Positions 34,251 to 44,959 of a DNA stretch of 64,000 nt are shown one piece after another. How positions within the stretch are numbered: position 1 is the first letter of the stretch; each line of letters starts with the position of its first letter. Origin of the DNA: Allacma fusca (Eukaryota > Arthropoda > Collembola > Symphypleona > Sminthuridae); assembly GCA_947179485.1 (NCBI GenBank), contig OX359245.1, positions 42,581,067-42,645,066 of the forward strand, written 5' to 3'. A program made the position numbers and the translations under genes. Under the pieces are notes generated by a model. It saw nothing but the letters and a program-made list of their open reading frames with translations, was not told where the DNA came from and did not search any database.

Positions 34251-35530
34251 ACCCAAACCAGTGATGCGCTCGAACCTATTATTTCAAAACTCGATGTTGG
34301 TTCGTATTCGAATTCGCATTACCGATTCGAAGTATGTCTTTAAGTCGAAGTTCGTTTTACAAAACCAAATCGAATAAATCAAGAATTCGAACAATATATT
34401 CGAATTGAATATCAAAACTAGGTATCGATTGTTATTTCCATCGAGTTATTCGGTTCGAATTTGGTATCGAATCGGTTTTTTTATTAATCAGTTAAGTATA
34501 TCCATTCCTCAATTTATTTAGATAACAAAGTCTAAGATTTACCAATTCTTAAAAACGAGTTCCCATTTCTTGACTTTAAGTACGTAGCGATAAATCGTTC
34601 TTTCTGCCCGAACTGTAGTGTCAATTGCGTGATACAAGAACACACAAACTAAGAACTAATTGCTTTTGGGTGTTTATTTCTTAACAGAATCATTAAGTTG
34701 CTCGTGGTCCCGGATGACAATTTAACGATACATAAATGATGACAACAAATAAAAGTTATACCTAGCATTACATGTTAGATACCATGATAATACTATGGTA
34801 GAGGTTAGGGCTTTTTTCGGGACTTGACGTCCCGAGGTTTTCAGGAAGGGATCGGGACAGTTTCGGGTCAAAATCTTTGTCCCCATTTTATTTCGGGACT
34901 GAATCGGGACGAACGTTTTTGTCCCGACGATTTCGGGACGGGACAGAATTATCGGTGGAACAAAAAATTGTCCCCAGTAGAAACCCTAGTGGAGTCTTAC
35001 AGTGTATGTAAGTATATGTCTATTAAATAATTTCAAAATATTTAGGAAGCTTATTTGAATTAAAATCTCACTTGTAGTATTTGCCATGATGCCGATTTTC
35101 TTTTAGCGTAAAATGATTGTCGGTTTTTTCGGTGTTGTGTAGTAATTTTCAAGACGGTCAAAGTGTTGAGCTTGAGGCTCTACTCTCACTACATTCCTCA
35201 TCAGCCAAGTGGTTACTGTCCTCGTGGTAAGAATGCAATGGGGTGTTTGAATTGTTGATGGAATTTAAACTTGGGGGAATTCGATTGTTAGAAAAACCAA
35301 TTTCGAATACAAAGCGAGTAAAAACAGAATCGGTATCGAAACTGTATTTGTAGTAACTAATCGGTTTGAATTTTAATCAGTTTGATAAACCAACTTCGAT
35401 TGTTCTTTCCATTCGATTTATGTTCGGATTGACACAACCGAACCGATATCTCTTGGCTAATTGATTCGACTCGTATTCGAAATCGAACATTTCGATTATA
35501 ATCGTAATAGGTCGCATTACTGACCCAAAC
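34251..35530. mobile_element. Non-autonomous hAT-like element, TTCGAATTCG-word type
   Basis: The perfect 8-bp duplication ACCCAAAC (34251-34258, 35523-35530) flanks an element at 34259-35522 with ends CAGTGATGCG and CGCATTACTG. Because the matching arm at 49.7-51.0 kb lacks it, the insertion postdates that duplication. Ends are full of TTCGAA, ATTCGAATTG and TATCGA words. The interior, on the minus strand around 35100-35240, has short open frames rich in S, E and D that might be transposase-linker debris. A smaller CGGGAC-word element is nested at about 34807-34990. Confidence 0.9.
34807..34990. mobile_element. Nested CGGGAC/GTCCCG-word element
   Basis: It begins TAGGGCTTTTTTCGGGAC and ends TCCCCAGTAGAAACCCTA, with many CGGGAC/GTCCCG words between. 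The flanks GTAGAGGT and GTGGAGTC are only a partial match, so the target duplication is unproven. It lies inside the TTCGAATTCG-word element. The 68-codon ORF at 34824-35030 is a product of the words. Confidence 0.6.
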
Positions 35531-36228
35531 TGTACACGAGTATCTCAACCACTGTGGTAAATACTCGTAAACGTAGCCGGAATCGTATTTCAGATTTATT
35601 ACATTGTTTAGATTTTCCGATTTATGTACGTGTTTCATTCCATTGTAGCTAAACATTGTTAACACAAGCTAAAAATAATTCAAGGTGAACTGACAAAAAA
35701 CTGCCTTTTTCCATGAAATAAAATTCCAAAAATTAACTTCTAATTAGGATGTATTGTCCAGCAGACATTTTACAGCCTGATGTGAAAACTGAGTTTTAAC
35801 ACTTGAATAATTGCAGTAGGAAACTCCGAGTCATTAAATATGTGAGATGCTTTTAAGGCAGAATCCGTAAAGACATTCACGCTGAATACTTATCCTGCAT
35901 TTATTTATTTGCATGGCTTACAGGAGTACATGTAAGTGATGGGTTTACACGATAGTTACAAATTATTCATATTTAAATGTAGTCTAATGACGCTAACAAT
36001 ATCACAATATTTGGATATAGAGCATATTTCCACTGAAGTATTTTGGCAAACGCATAAAATTACTTGATGTCGTTTTGTATAAAGTGAACAATGCACTCCG
36101 TGTTTGGCATTTTGTATTTCTACTTCCAAACTCTCACAACATTTTGATTGAGTCCTAACACCATTTTTACATTTTTTGTAAATTGCAAGTGGATTTTACA
36201 ATTCTTGTGGAAGTTATATACTATAGCC

Positions 36229-36309
36229 ATACAATTTTCTATCATTACAGCTCTTTTTTACATCACAGTTGCTTATAGGGACGCTCAACTACTGGAGCTC
36301 ACGGAAGAG
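36229..36309 (+). pseudogene. Relic of CRAL-TRIO exon 1 with lost start codon
   Basis: These 81 bases align without gaps to exon 1 of the second CRAL-TRIO gene (49728-49808, opposite strand), which is also 81 bases, and the downstream intron start GTTAAAAATG is conserved. The ATG is replaced by ATA, and a stop-free signal-peptide-like stretch is otherwise retained (ending QLLELTEE). Similarity ends at about 36353 where unrelated mobile DNA begins; no later exon is present. An upstream ATG at 36148 would extend the frame but is not shared with the intact gene. Confidence 0.8.
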
Positions 36310-36359
36310 GTTAAAAATGAGTTACAATTTTCTGACCATACTGTAACACTATAGAAAAC

Positions 36360-36760
36360 TAGTAAAAGTCCTGTGCTTCGCACAGGGGCAATTACTTGAG
36401 AATTGTGAGAGTATTCACAAAACCTTAAATGGCTATACATCCCATATCAAGGCCTGTCGAGAAGGCTTAATATTAATGTCCCGCTTCGCCGGGTAAAGTA
36501 ATCTTATACTAGCGGTATAGCCACCGCCTGCGTCGGTGGTTTGCAGTGTTTCTCTTAAAAAGAGCACGACGCAGGCTAGTGGCTTTACCGCTAGTAATAA
36601 TAAAATTCTTGCATAATAATAATAAACACTAACCAATCATACACAGAGAGCTAGTTGTTTAATCGGTTAGTATTAAAATATTCTAGACAAAATGATGCGC
36701 ATAATGAGATACATAAACAGCCATCGGCTTCGCCAATGGAAAATACATATGTAGTAATCT
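36360..36760. repeat. Cluster of hairpins with GCTTCGC loops
   Basis: Short stem-loops capped by CTTCG occur at 36371-36387 (CCTGTGCTTCGCACAGG), about 36479-36492 (CCCGCTTCGCCGGG) and about 36721-36739 (CCATCGGCTTCGCCAATGG). Between them a larger imperfect hairpin spans 36509-36597: ACTAGCGGTATAGCCACCGC pairs with the complement ending TTTACCGCTAGT, enclosing CTCTTAAAAAGAG. A similar large hairpin is at 40822-40900. Confidence 0.7.
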
Positions 36761-36912
36761 TTATTATCAGTGTCAAAAGGAGTCAATACAAGTATCGGGT
36801 TTCATCCAGGACACACGAGGTCAATATAATATCAGAAACATCCAAAACATAGCCGAATCATAACCCACATACACAAAAGAACAGCTAAATGCAGTATTAA
36901 GTAATACCATCA

Positions 36913-37913
36913 CTCCTGGTTATAGCTCCTCACGAGTACGAGTAGATACTCGAGTTTCGAGTTCGAGTACGAGTACGGGTCGAGTACGGTATCAACTTAA
37001 ATTGGTACTTGTACTCGTCGGTCGAGTATCTGTTTTCGTACTCGAACTTGAGTATATTTCTAACGAGTATCAGAGCGAGTACGAGTACGTTCAAAGTACT
37101 TGAACCAAAGCACGAGTACGAGTTCGGGACATAAATTCAAAAGTACTTGAACCCGTACTTGGATTTACATTTGATACTCGAGTAATTTCCTCCAGCACAA
37201 AGTCCACATCCATATTTCCTTGATTACAAAAAAAGTTGTTGTTATTCCGAAGCAAAAAAGGAAAAGCGGTTAAATTCAAAATTACTGCGAATAGCATGAA
37301 ACGTTACACCTACAGCGTAAGTTATTGTTACAACTCCGAATTGAGTACTACTGCAGTTACTAATTGTAAGTACTTACCTATCGCCGCAAAATATAATGGA
37401 ACAGGAGAATAGGGCAGAATTAATGCAGGTTAGAATGAGATTGACCTGACTGAAGACAATCCAGTCGATATGACTGGCAGAATCAAATCTTGATCTATTG
37501 TGCATCGGCATTTTAATCTCGTTGGATAAAATTTTCATTGCAAAAACTGTTCGTAAGTTGCAGTTACAAATTCTTGTTAGTTGAATCTACTATTTGTTTT
37601 CTATGTCAATATCTGTTTAACAAAAAATAACATCTAAAAAAATTTTCTTCGGTGTACTTGATACTCGAGTACGGTTCGAGTACGAGTTCAAGTACGGGTC
37701 GGTCGGTATAAACGTTTTATACTCGTAAGTACGGTCCAAGTTCGGTAAAAAATGTAGAAATATAATACCGTCCTCCGAGTACTGGATTTTTTACTCGTAC
37801 TTGAAGACACAAGTCCGGGTTAAGCGGGAATTTGACCCGACAATTCGAGTACGGTTCCAAGTACGAGTACGGTATGGATAACTACTCGACCCGTGAGGAG
37901 CTATACTCCTGGT
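36913..37913. mobile_element. Non-autonomous hAT-like element, GAGTACGAGTAC-word type
   Basis: The perfect 8-bp duplication CTCCTGGT (36913-36920, 37906-37913) flanks an element at 36921-37905 with ends TATAGCTCCTCACG and CGTGAGGAGCTATA. These resemble the TAGGGCTCCTC ends of the element at 31796. Ends are densely packed with GTACGAGTAC, TACTCGA and AAGTACTTG words; the interior (about 37190-37640) is ordinary. Confidence 0.9.
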
Positions 37914-37919
37914 CAACAG

Positions 37920-40690
37920 TATAATTTTAGAAAGAGACAACAAAAATACCATAGGTCAGATCAAAAAGTCGCAAACTACTAGGTAGTTCATTCCAATATT
38001 TAGTACAATTATACAAAATGTTTCTCTCGCCTACCTTGCATTTAACCAATGGGTGGAAAAATTGAATAGACGAAGCAGAACGAAGTCTACTCGAGCCACG
38101 CTTAAATAACACAGAGGCATTTATATACGAGACATTGTGGCCACAGAAGGCTAATCTATACATAAACTTACAACTATAATACCGTATCCTTTCTGGGAGT
38201 GTCAATATATTAAAAGATTCATACAAACTTGGTAGAGACATAGGTACCCTGGTATTCTTGTTGCTATAAAAAAGTAAAAGAAACTTATCAAGCCTATGTT
38301 GTATTAAGTCAATTTTGGACTTACATACACAACTCCAAATGAGTATACAGTAGTCAACATGTGAAAGAATATAAGCATTAACAAGAAGACACTTCACGTC
38401 AAATGTCAAGTATCTTCTAATACGTAGCAATGCTCCCATTGCCTTTGCTACCTTATTAAGAACCATTACTGCATGCTCATTGAAATTTAACTTGTCATCC
38501 AGAAGAACACCAAGGTACCTAAAAGTCTAGACCCTTTCAATTTCCTCATTATACACAACAAGCCTCTCGTCACTCTCACAATTAGAAGATTTATGAAAAA
38601 TCATAAGCTTGGTTTTGCTACCATTTATACACAAAGCATTCTTAGACATCCAGCAAGTAACACTATTTAACACAGCTTGCATGGTCGCATACATAGTAGC
38701 GATGCAAGTTCCGTAAGTAAAAATTACAAGATCATCGGCATATGCCACAAAGCTAGAACATATAGCAGAACCAATATCTGAAAAATACAAAATAAACAAT
38801 AAAGGTCCCAGTATTGACCCCTAGGGAACACCATTTACATCCACAAACCCCTGAGACAATTGACCATTCACATAAATCTGAAAATTCCTATTTGATAGGT
38901 AGTCAGCTGACACATGCAGGATACAATCATCACATTTGAACTTAGACTTAATCTTATTCAAGAGTAGAATACGGGACACAGAATTGAAAGCTTTACTTAA
39001 ATCAATAAAAACAGCCAGGACTTTAGCTGATGGTAAACACAAATAATTACAAATAGAGTGGATAAAAGTATATATTGCTGTAAAACAAGATCTACCACTA
39101 CGAAAACCATGCTGACTATCATCCAAACCATTCTCACATTGCTTGAGTATACGATAAGAAAGTACCTTCTCAAATATTTTATTAATGAATGGCAGACTAT
39201 GAAAAGGCCTGTAATTATCAGCACAGGTTCGGCTCCCTTTACCCTTATATAATGGAGTGACTATCGCTGTTTTAAAATATTTGGGAAGAGTCCCTTTACA
39301 AAGTATGAGATTAAATAGTAACAAGATGGGAGTCATAATTGCAGCATTCGAAAAAGTGCGATAATTTACTACCTCACGTTTATGATTTCTACACTTAATA
39401 AATTTGACAGCATTATGTACTTCTTTACCTGAGATAGGTAAAAAAACTATAATTCTGCTTAAGAGAGGATTTAAATAACTACATCCGAGTCTACATAGTC
39501 GCACGGCACAGTAAATGACTTCGCCAAAGCCTCACAAATAGACGCGTTCTTATCATACACAACATTATCGTCAACAAGCTTCGTTATAGAAATTTTTGAA
39601 TCATTATCTTTGCCTAACAAATCATCAACTAATTTCCACACATTTTTTCCCGAAACAATAGTGGTATTTTTAAGCTTAGATATATAGTAAGTACGCTTAG
39701 CATTGTAGATAGCAGATTTCACACTAGCTCTCACTCTTCTATATTGATTCCATAGTTCCGAACTACCTAGCGTAGCAGCCTCTCGCTTAAGAGTATCACG
39801 TTCCTTTATTTGCGTAACAATGCTGGAATTGACCCAACATTTTACAGAATGCTTAATACGTTTCTTACGTTCAGGTACAAATTCATCTAATAATACCCTT
39901 ATCGTAGCGCTGATAACATTGAAAACAAAATCGATATCATAGAGTCCGGACTCTAAGAAATTTCAGTCTATTTTGCATAACTCCGTATTCAATAATCCCT
40001 AGTCAAATTCTTTGAAATTTCTGTATTTTATAAACTTAACTTCGTAAGTGGTTTTGTTCTTAACGTTTAGGTCAAATGTGATAAGATCATGATCAGAAAG
40101 TCCTGTCGGTTCTAAATTCCAGTGGATTTGCATATAACGCGGTACATAAAGGTGATCAATGAGTGAGCTAGACTTAATTTTACCACATGTTTTTCTCGTC
40201 TGTGCAGTAATGATTTGACTATATCCATACATATGTAGGCAAGCAACAAGCTTTATACTATCAAGTTTACTCGAGGATAGATCTATATTAATATCACCCA
40301 GAATATAACATTTTACTGCCAGATTGAGATATAAATTTAAATAATGAGTCCAGAAATAAAAGAAATTTTTCTACTGAACAGGATGGTGGTCTGTACAACA
40401 AAATGACAATACTGTTCTGGAACTCCGAGAGCCCCAGCTTAACAATGAGAAATTCAATGCCTGAGTTGTATGTATCTACATTGGGGTTAAGAATCTTAAA
40501 GTTTAAACGTTTGTGTACATACATTAGAAGCCCACCACCTTTTTTCCCATTATTTCTATCCTTCCAGACTATTACATAACCATTTATGTCATACAAATTA
40601 GAAACAGTATTGCTATCAAAGAAAGTCTCCACAAATCCTGCTACATATACCTTACCAATACAAATACTGTAAATACATTCATATTACATA
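37920..40690 (-). mobile_element. Decayed non-LTR retrotransposon (endonuclease plus reverse transcriptase)
   Basis: Minus-strand pieces in several frames, in the order of a LINE ORF2: APE-type endonuclease (40632-40294, then GDINID near 40285 and SDHDLI near 40090), reverse transcriptase with NYRP, a DDSQHGFRSGRS block, F-x-D-L-S-K-A-F (about 39000), YADD (about 38730), and the C-terminal region to 37927. Frameshifts and stops separate the pieces, and the endonuclease start is missing, so it is 5'-truncated and dead. The motif set fits the Jockey/CR1/L2 range of LINEs; I cannot place it more exactly. This is a pseudogene of a mobile element, not a host gene. Confidence 0.88.
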
Positions 40691-40821
40691 CCGCAAATAA
40701 GTCGGGTAGTTGTAGTTAGCCTTTAAGGTAATTGGTTATCTCAATCGTAAATCAATAGCCTTTAAGAGGGAGAGGGAAGATTTAATTTTCATCATCGCAA
40801 AATTAGGTTATCCAATATCGG

Positions 40822-40900
40822 ATCAAGCCACCGCCTGCGTTAGTGGTTAACCCCAATTTTCCAATAACAACACTGACGGAGTCTAGTGGTTTGATCCACC
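40822..40900. repeat. Imperfect hairpin matching that at 36509-36597
   Basis: GGATCAAGCCACCGCCTGCG pairs with a right arm ending GTCTAGTGGTTTGATCC. The GCCACCGCCTGCGT block and the GTCTAGTGG block recur in the same order and orientation at 36509-36597. The pair brackets the non-LTR element and the GAGTAC-word element. Confidence 0.6.
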
Positions 40901-42693
40901 GGCTTTAAAATTGTATTGTCGAAACAAAAAAATTCAATTCGAATAAGTTTTTAATTAATGACATTAGATTTGCTTCTGAAATACATTTTCGTATGATTAT
41001 AATCTAGCAATACAGAACTTCTTTAAACACACAATTTGCAATTTTTATGCTGATTTTCAATTTAAAAATTAATGCCAACTTTATCAAAACGTTGTCATTA
41101 AAAAATGTCGGTGACATTTATTAAATGTCTTTGCAAAATTTGCAAAGCATACTCTAATATGAAACTGTCTTCTCTGTAATGCTAAGGAGTTGTCACCGTT
41201 TAAGTTGTTATAAATGTAGCCTGTGGCAATATCACAGGCCTTTCTACTGTATAATACATTCGTATACCATTAAGCCTTTATGGTAGTGTGTACTCCTTAA
41301 CATATAAAGCGCGCGTAGGAGAGAGCGAAGATTTGAACAACCTATCTCATCCTCATCTTCCAATTATAGTATTAAAAAAAGACGTGAACTATTAACTGTA
41401 AGACTAAAAATTCGTTTCATATACATGGATAGTTGGTACTTCATCAAAAAAATTATGAGACAACAGCTTCCGGCCCACTAAAGATCACTATCATACTTAA
41501 TTTAATCAAAATTTGATGATTTATGTCTCATGTTTATAATAATTACGATTAGCGCTTTTAAGCGATAATCTAAAATTGTGTAATATTGCGAGCTTCCAGT
41601 AGGCTGCAAGGAGTTGGTATATAGCCGAGAAGCACAGCGAGCTGAGCTAGCTGAAAAACCTCTCCTCTGCGACAGAGTTTCAGCCCGCTGTTGCTTTAAA
41701 TTAACCCATAGCAGCAGAAAAGTGTAGAGGCTAAACGGCTTTCAAATCAAGCTCAGTCTTGGGCTTACTGTATGCCTAAATCTTGCGCGATGATCTAAAG
41801 AGTAGAGCGCGAATTTTAATAGCCACAAACTCCATCCCTAGGCCATTAATTTATAAGGATGTGCAAGTACCAAATTTTTACCATTCGTTATTAGCAATTT
41901 AGCAATGTATTTTTATGTTTTCTTCATATAAAGCAACAAGAGCTCTTAAGACTTAAGACCCCGAAAAACGTACGTAGAATACACCCGTATTATCTCAGTG
42001 GATATGAGAAAGAAGAGTAGTAATATTGAGGCACGTTACGCAAGAAATCAATAAATCGGTCTAAAATCAATAATGTATTGATTAGTGATCGGTTTACCGA
42101 TTTCTTACGTAACGCGCATCAAGGGTCCTGTTTTGAAGGATTGGAGGGAGCAGAGCTCCCTTTTGAGTTTAAAGGTAAATGTGTGGACGGACGCCTGCGT
42201 GTTTATTCACATGGAATTAACTGTGCGTAGTCTGAAGGGTGCTTTGAAGTATCATATTATAATAAGCATTAGTTTATACAGCTGGTTTATTAAATAAAAA
42301 TTAGTATCTTGTTTATAAAAGCTCAGAATACGTACACACATGAAATACCTTTCGAGAGTAAACAAAACAAAGTAGAAAACATGTACACATATATGAAGTA
42401 TCGTTCATGAGTTCAGAGAGAATATGTTTGCACATGAAATATCGTTCGAGAGTAAAAACAAAAGTCGTTAACACGTAAATACAAGAAATATCACTCCGTT
42501 CAATCATTAGATCAGAATATGTATGTGTATATGTAAGTGTGAATGGTAAATGTGTAAAAATACTTTTATAAAAGAAAAAAGTTTATAAAATTGAATCTCA
42601 ATTTGTTTAAAATGTAGTCTTGAATCTCCTTCCTTTTCCTTGAGCTGAAACTCTAAACTTTTAAAAACACGATATAGTTGCAAACCATCGCAA
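40901..42693. other. Non-coding stretch, nothing recognised
   Basis: I see no domain-bearing frame, no element ends and no RNA gene that I can support. Short ORFs at 42085-42297 and 42313-42507 lack any distinguishing feature. Confidence 0.5.
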
Positions 42694-42892
42694 ATGCAGC
42701 TACCATTTCTTCATTCCTTTTTGGATTGGGCTGATGAACGTGCTGGAGTCTCGGAATGTGTTGAATCACTCAGCACAGATCCGGCTTTTGATCACTGCTG
42801 GGATCGTTTGGTCGTCGAATCTGGCCACTTCCCTTCTGAGTTTTGCTCCGGTGCGATACGCCGGGAGCAAATTCGGATCCAGCTTTTGATCG

Positions 42893-43460
42893 TTGTTTGG
42901 CTCGTCCTCTCTCGACTTTTCTCTTAGCAGTTTTGCTAAGCTGTTGTACACAGGAATACTTGGAAGAATGATTGCTGCTGCTGGCAAGAGCATCCGCAGA
43001 TTTTTGAATATTGTCTGGTTCTTTCGAGGCGAAAGCAATAGCGCTGACAACGGAATACGTGTCGAGAAAACAGTTTCCAAGACGGAAATTATGGTGAAGT
43101 TTATCAATGAAATCTTCACTGCTGATCTAAAAGACCTGGCCGGACTTGCAAAGTCTAACAATGGCAATCACTTCGCTCTGGTTGTGCTTGACGCTTTCTC
43201 CAGAAAGGCTTACACACGCTTGTTGAAGAACAGGAATTCGGATTCAATGATTCAAGCCTTCTGGTCTGTTTTCACCGAGGTTCGAGTTACTCCCGTGTAT
43301 GTATACACGGACAGAGGAACTGAATTCATGTCGAAAGCAGTCGGAAAGTTTCTTGCTCAAAACCATGCGACACTTTACAATATCCAATAACCCATGAAAG
43401 CGAATATGAGGGTGAGATTTATACGAACACTTTTTCCAAGTTACAACGGTATATGACGCT
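42893..43460 (+). pseudogene. Maverick/Polinton-type integrase relic
   Basis: The open frame 42893-43390 contains an rve-like core: a first Asp in TADLKDL, a beta-strand block ALVVLDAFSRKAYTRL, and a second Asp in YTDRGTEF. The spacing and the K-A-(Y/F) wording resemble the c-integrases of Maverick/Polinton DNA transposons. A stop follows at 43388-43390, and in the continuation the position of the catalytic Glu is replaced, after which the frame is lost, so it is inactive. No other Maverick gene is certain nearby; an ORF at 44554-44775 might be a second scrap. Confidence 0.65.
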
Positions 43461-43539
43461 GAAAAACACAAAACGAATTGTTGAAGTACTCTCGGAATTC
43501 AACAGTGCAAACTACGCTACCAAACTGTCTTCAAAGACT

Positions 43540-43760
43540 TTTCCACTACATCCCCTCCAATTACCCCCCACTTACCCTACACCCACAGTCCGCTTTCCTC
43601 CCCTACTCTTCACGTCCCACCACTAATCATTATTTCCCCTCCACTTCTCTTCGACTTGCACCCAACTTGCCCTCCAATTTTCTACTTGCACCCAACTTCC
43701 CCTCCACTACAATTTACCCCTCACTACCTCACCACTTCCACCTCACCTCTACTGTTGTTG
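43540..43760. repeat. Pyrimidine-rich CCACTTCCCCTCCA tract
   Basis: Some 200 bases consist largely of C and T, with repeated CCACTT, CCCCTCCA and ACCCAACTT words. The complementary texture (GGAAGTGGAGG words) appears at 44440-44540. The two could be the word-filled ends of one more hAT-like element enclosing the Copia relic, but I could not find matching ends or a target duplication. Confidence 0.6.
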
Positions 43761-43770
43761 TGAATATTGA

Positions 43771-44385
43771 TTATACGCAATAATCTCTATATTCCTCTTG
43801 AATAAAGTTAATCGATTGTCTGCACTTCAGTTTATCGACCCACATGTCCTCTATGAGTCCCATGTGTGGCGTTTTGTTTGTGAGAGCCCACTCCTCTTGT
43901 TCAGCGAGGCTGCACATTTCCTCATTAAATGCACCTTTCCATTCCTTCTTGGATTTGGAATTAAGTGTTTCTTTACAGCTGATGGGTTCATTGATTTGCT
44001 CAGCTAGAGAACCTGCTTGATACTCGTTCGTTTGGGTGGTTACCCTTCCTAAACTCCTTACTTTTGGTTGTGGAACTGGATCCTGTTCCATTTCCTCATC
44101 TGATCTATCAAGGATCTCTGGTACTGTGTCAGGCCATGATACAAACCACTTCCTAGGTGTATAACCTTCGTCATCTAAATTGGTAAGGGCGAATAACTCC
44201 CTTCAAGGGGAATTATCACGGCTGGATATAGGACTTAAAAATACCTGCTCCGGGGTATCTGCCTTACTTTTGCTAGTACTATGTAAGTTTGCCTTACTTT
44301 GTACAGGGGAACTTGAATTCTTCAAGATGCTGATTGGTAATTTTTCAATTCGTACGGCTGCACAAATGACTTCCTCGTGTGCCAT
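43771..44385 (-). pseudogene. Ty1/Copia polyprotein relic
   Basis: The minus frame 44091-43771 includes a block like the start of a Copia reverse transcriptase region (K-E-W-K-x-A-x-x-E-E-M-x-S-L, then E-E-W), and the frame just upstream (44385-44203) resembles the S/P-rich linker between integrase and reverse transcriptase. The two are separated by a frame change. No catalytic reverse transcriptase motif, integrase or LTR is present, so this is an internal fragment. Confidence 0.65.
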
Positions 44386-44434
44386 AATCTCCTACTCATA
44401 AATAATACTCTTAGAGATATCATAAGCATTGTCC

Positions 44435-44545
44435 AGAATACAGGAAAGTGGAGGCGAAGTGGACTGGAAGTGGAGGAAAGTGGAGGCGAAGTGGACTGGA
44501 AGTATAGGGGAATTTTGGGGTAGTGGAGGTGTATTCCACTCGACT
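44435..44545. repeat. GGAAGTGGAGG-word tract
   Basis: Contains a near-exact tandem duplication of GTGGAGGCGAAGTGGACTGGAAGT-like units (about 44449-44475 and 44478-44503), then GTAGTGGAGGTG. It is the reverse-complement texture of 43540-43760. Confidence 0.7.
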
Positions 44546-44553
44546 TACATGAT

Positions 44554-44775
44554 ATGCTGCAAAGGGGACATATGGCCGGGTTTCGCTTTAGAGTTTGTAG
44601 CCAGAACGCTATTGCCGGTTTTCATTTTGGCATTTTAAATTATAGTCAGTTAGGAAGTTTAGCCGACGATTTGCACCAAGCTAAAGTAATATCTGGTAAC
44701 AAATTCTTGAGTTATCGCAGCACTGCTCTAAACCCCTTCCATGTCAGTAATGCCAATGTACTGCTGATTAGATGA
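44554..44775 (+). other. Unassigned ORF, possible mobile-element scrap
   Basis: A 73-codon frame beginning MLQRGHMAGFRFR and continuing through a G-S-L-A-D-D block. The Q-R-G-H start followed by an F/R-rich hydrophobic stretch is faintly like small Maverick structural proteins, which would fit the integrase relic 1.2 kb away. The resemblance is too weak to assert. Confidence 0.2.
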
Positions 44776-44959
44776 GTTCAATGTAGATTCTTTGAAAGTA
44801 AGGAACAATTTATGCATGTGTAGGAACATGCTCTTGACACTTCATCCTCATTGTAGCCACTCAGATAATATGGGAAACCGACTTTAAACTCTGCGTGGTA
44901 AAGAACGATAACTTCCTGAAAGAGATAAATATTCTTAGGTGTAGGTAGCTACGTTAAGA

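Larger units (their letters stand above)
33945..36353. repeat. Left arm of the CRAL-TRIO upstream inverted duplication
   Basis: Read in reverse complement this matches about 49690-51035. Shared blocks include TTTTCTGCTGGATT (33965), AATAACCCATTGG (34163), the GTACATGTACACGTGTC block (34214), GTATCTCAACCACTGTGGTAAA (35539) and the TTCAAGGTGAACTGA block (35680). The arm is interrupted by the hAT-like element at 34259-35522, absent from the other arm. It ends in an exon-1 relic at 36229-36309. Confidence 0.85.

Noticed and set aside
36433..36636. Minus-strand ORF rich in L and Y as a small membrane protein
   Set aside because: It crosses the hairpin cluster and has no start context or paralogue.
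43478..43783. Proline/serine-rich ORF as a low-complexity protein gene
   Set aside because: It is the forced translation of a pyrimidine-rich repeat tract.
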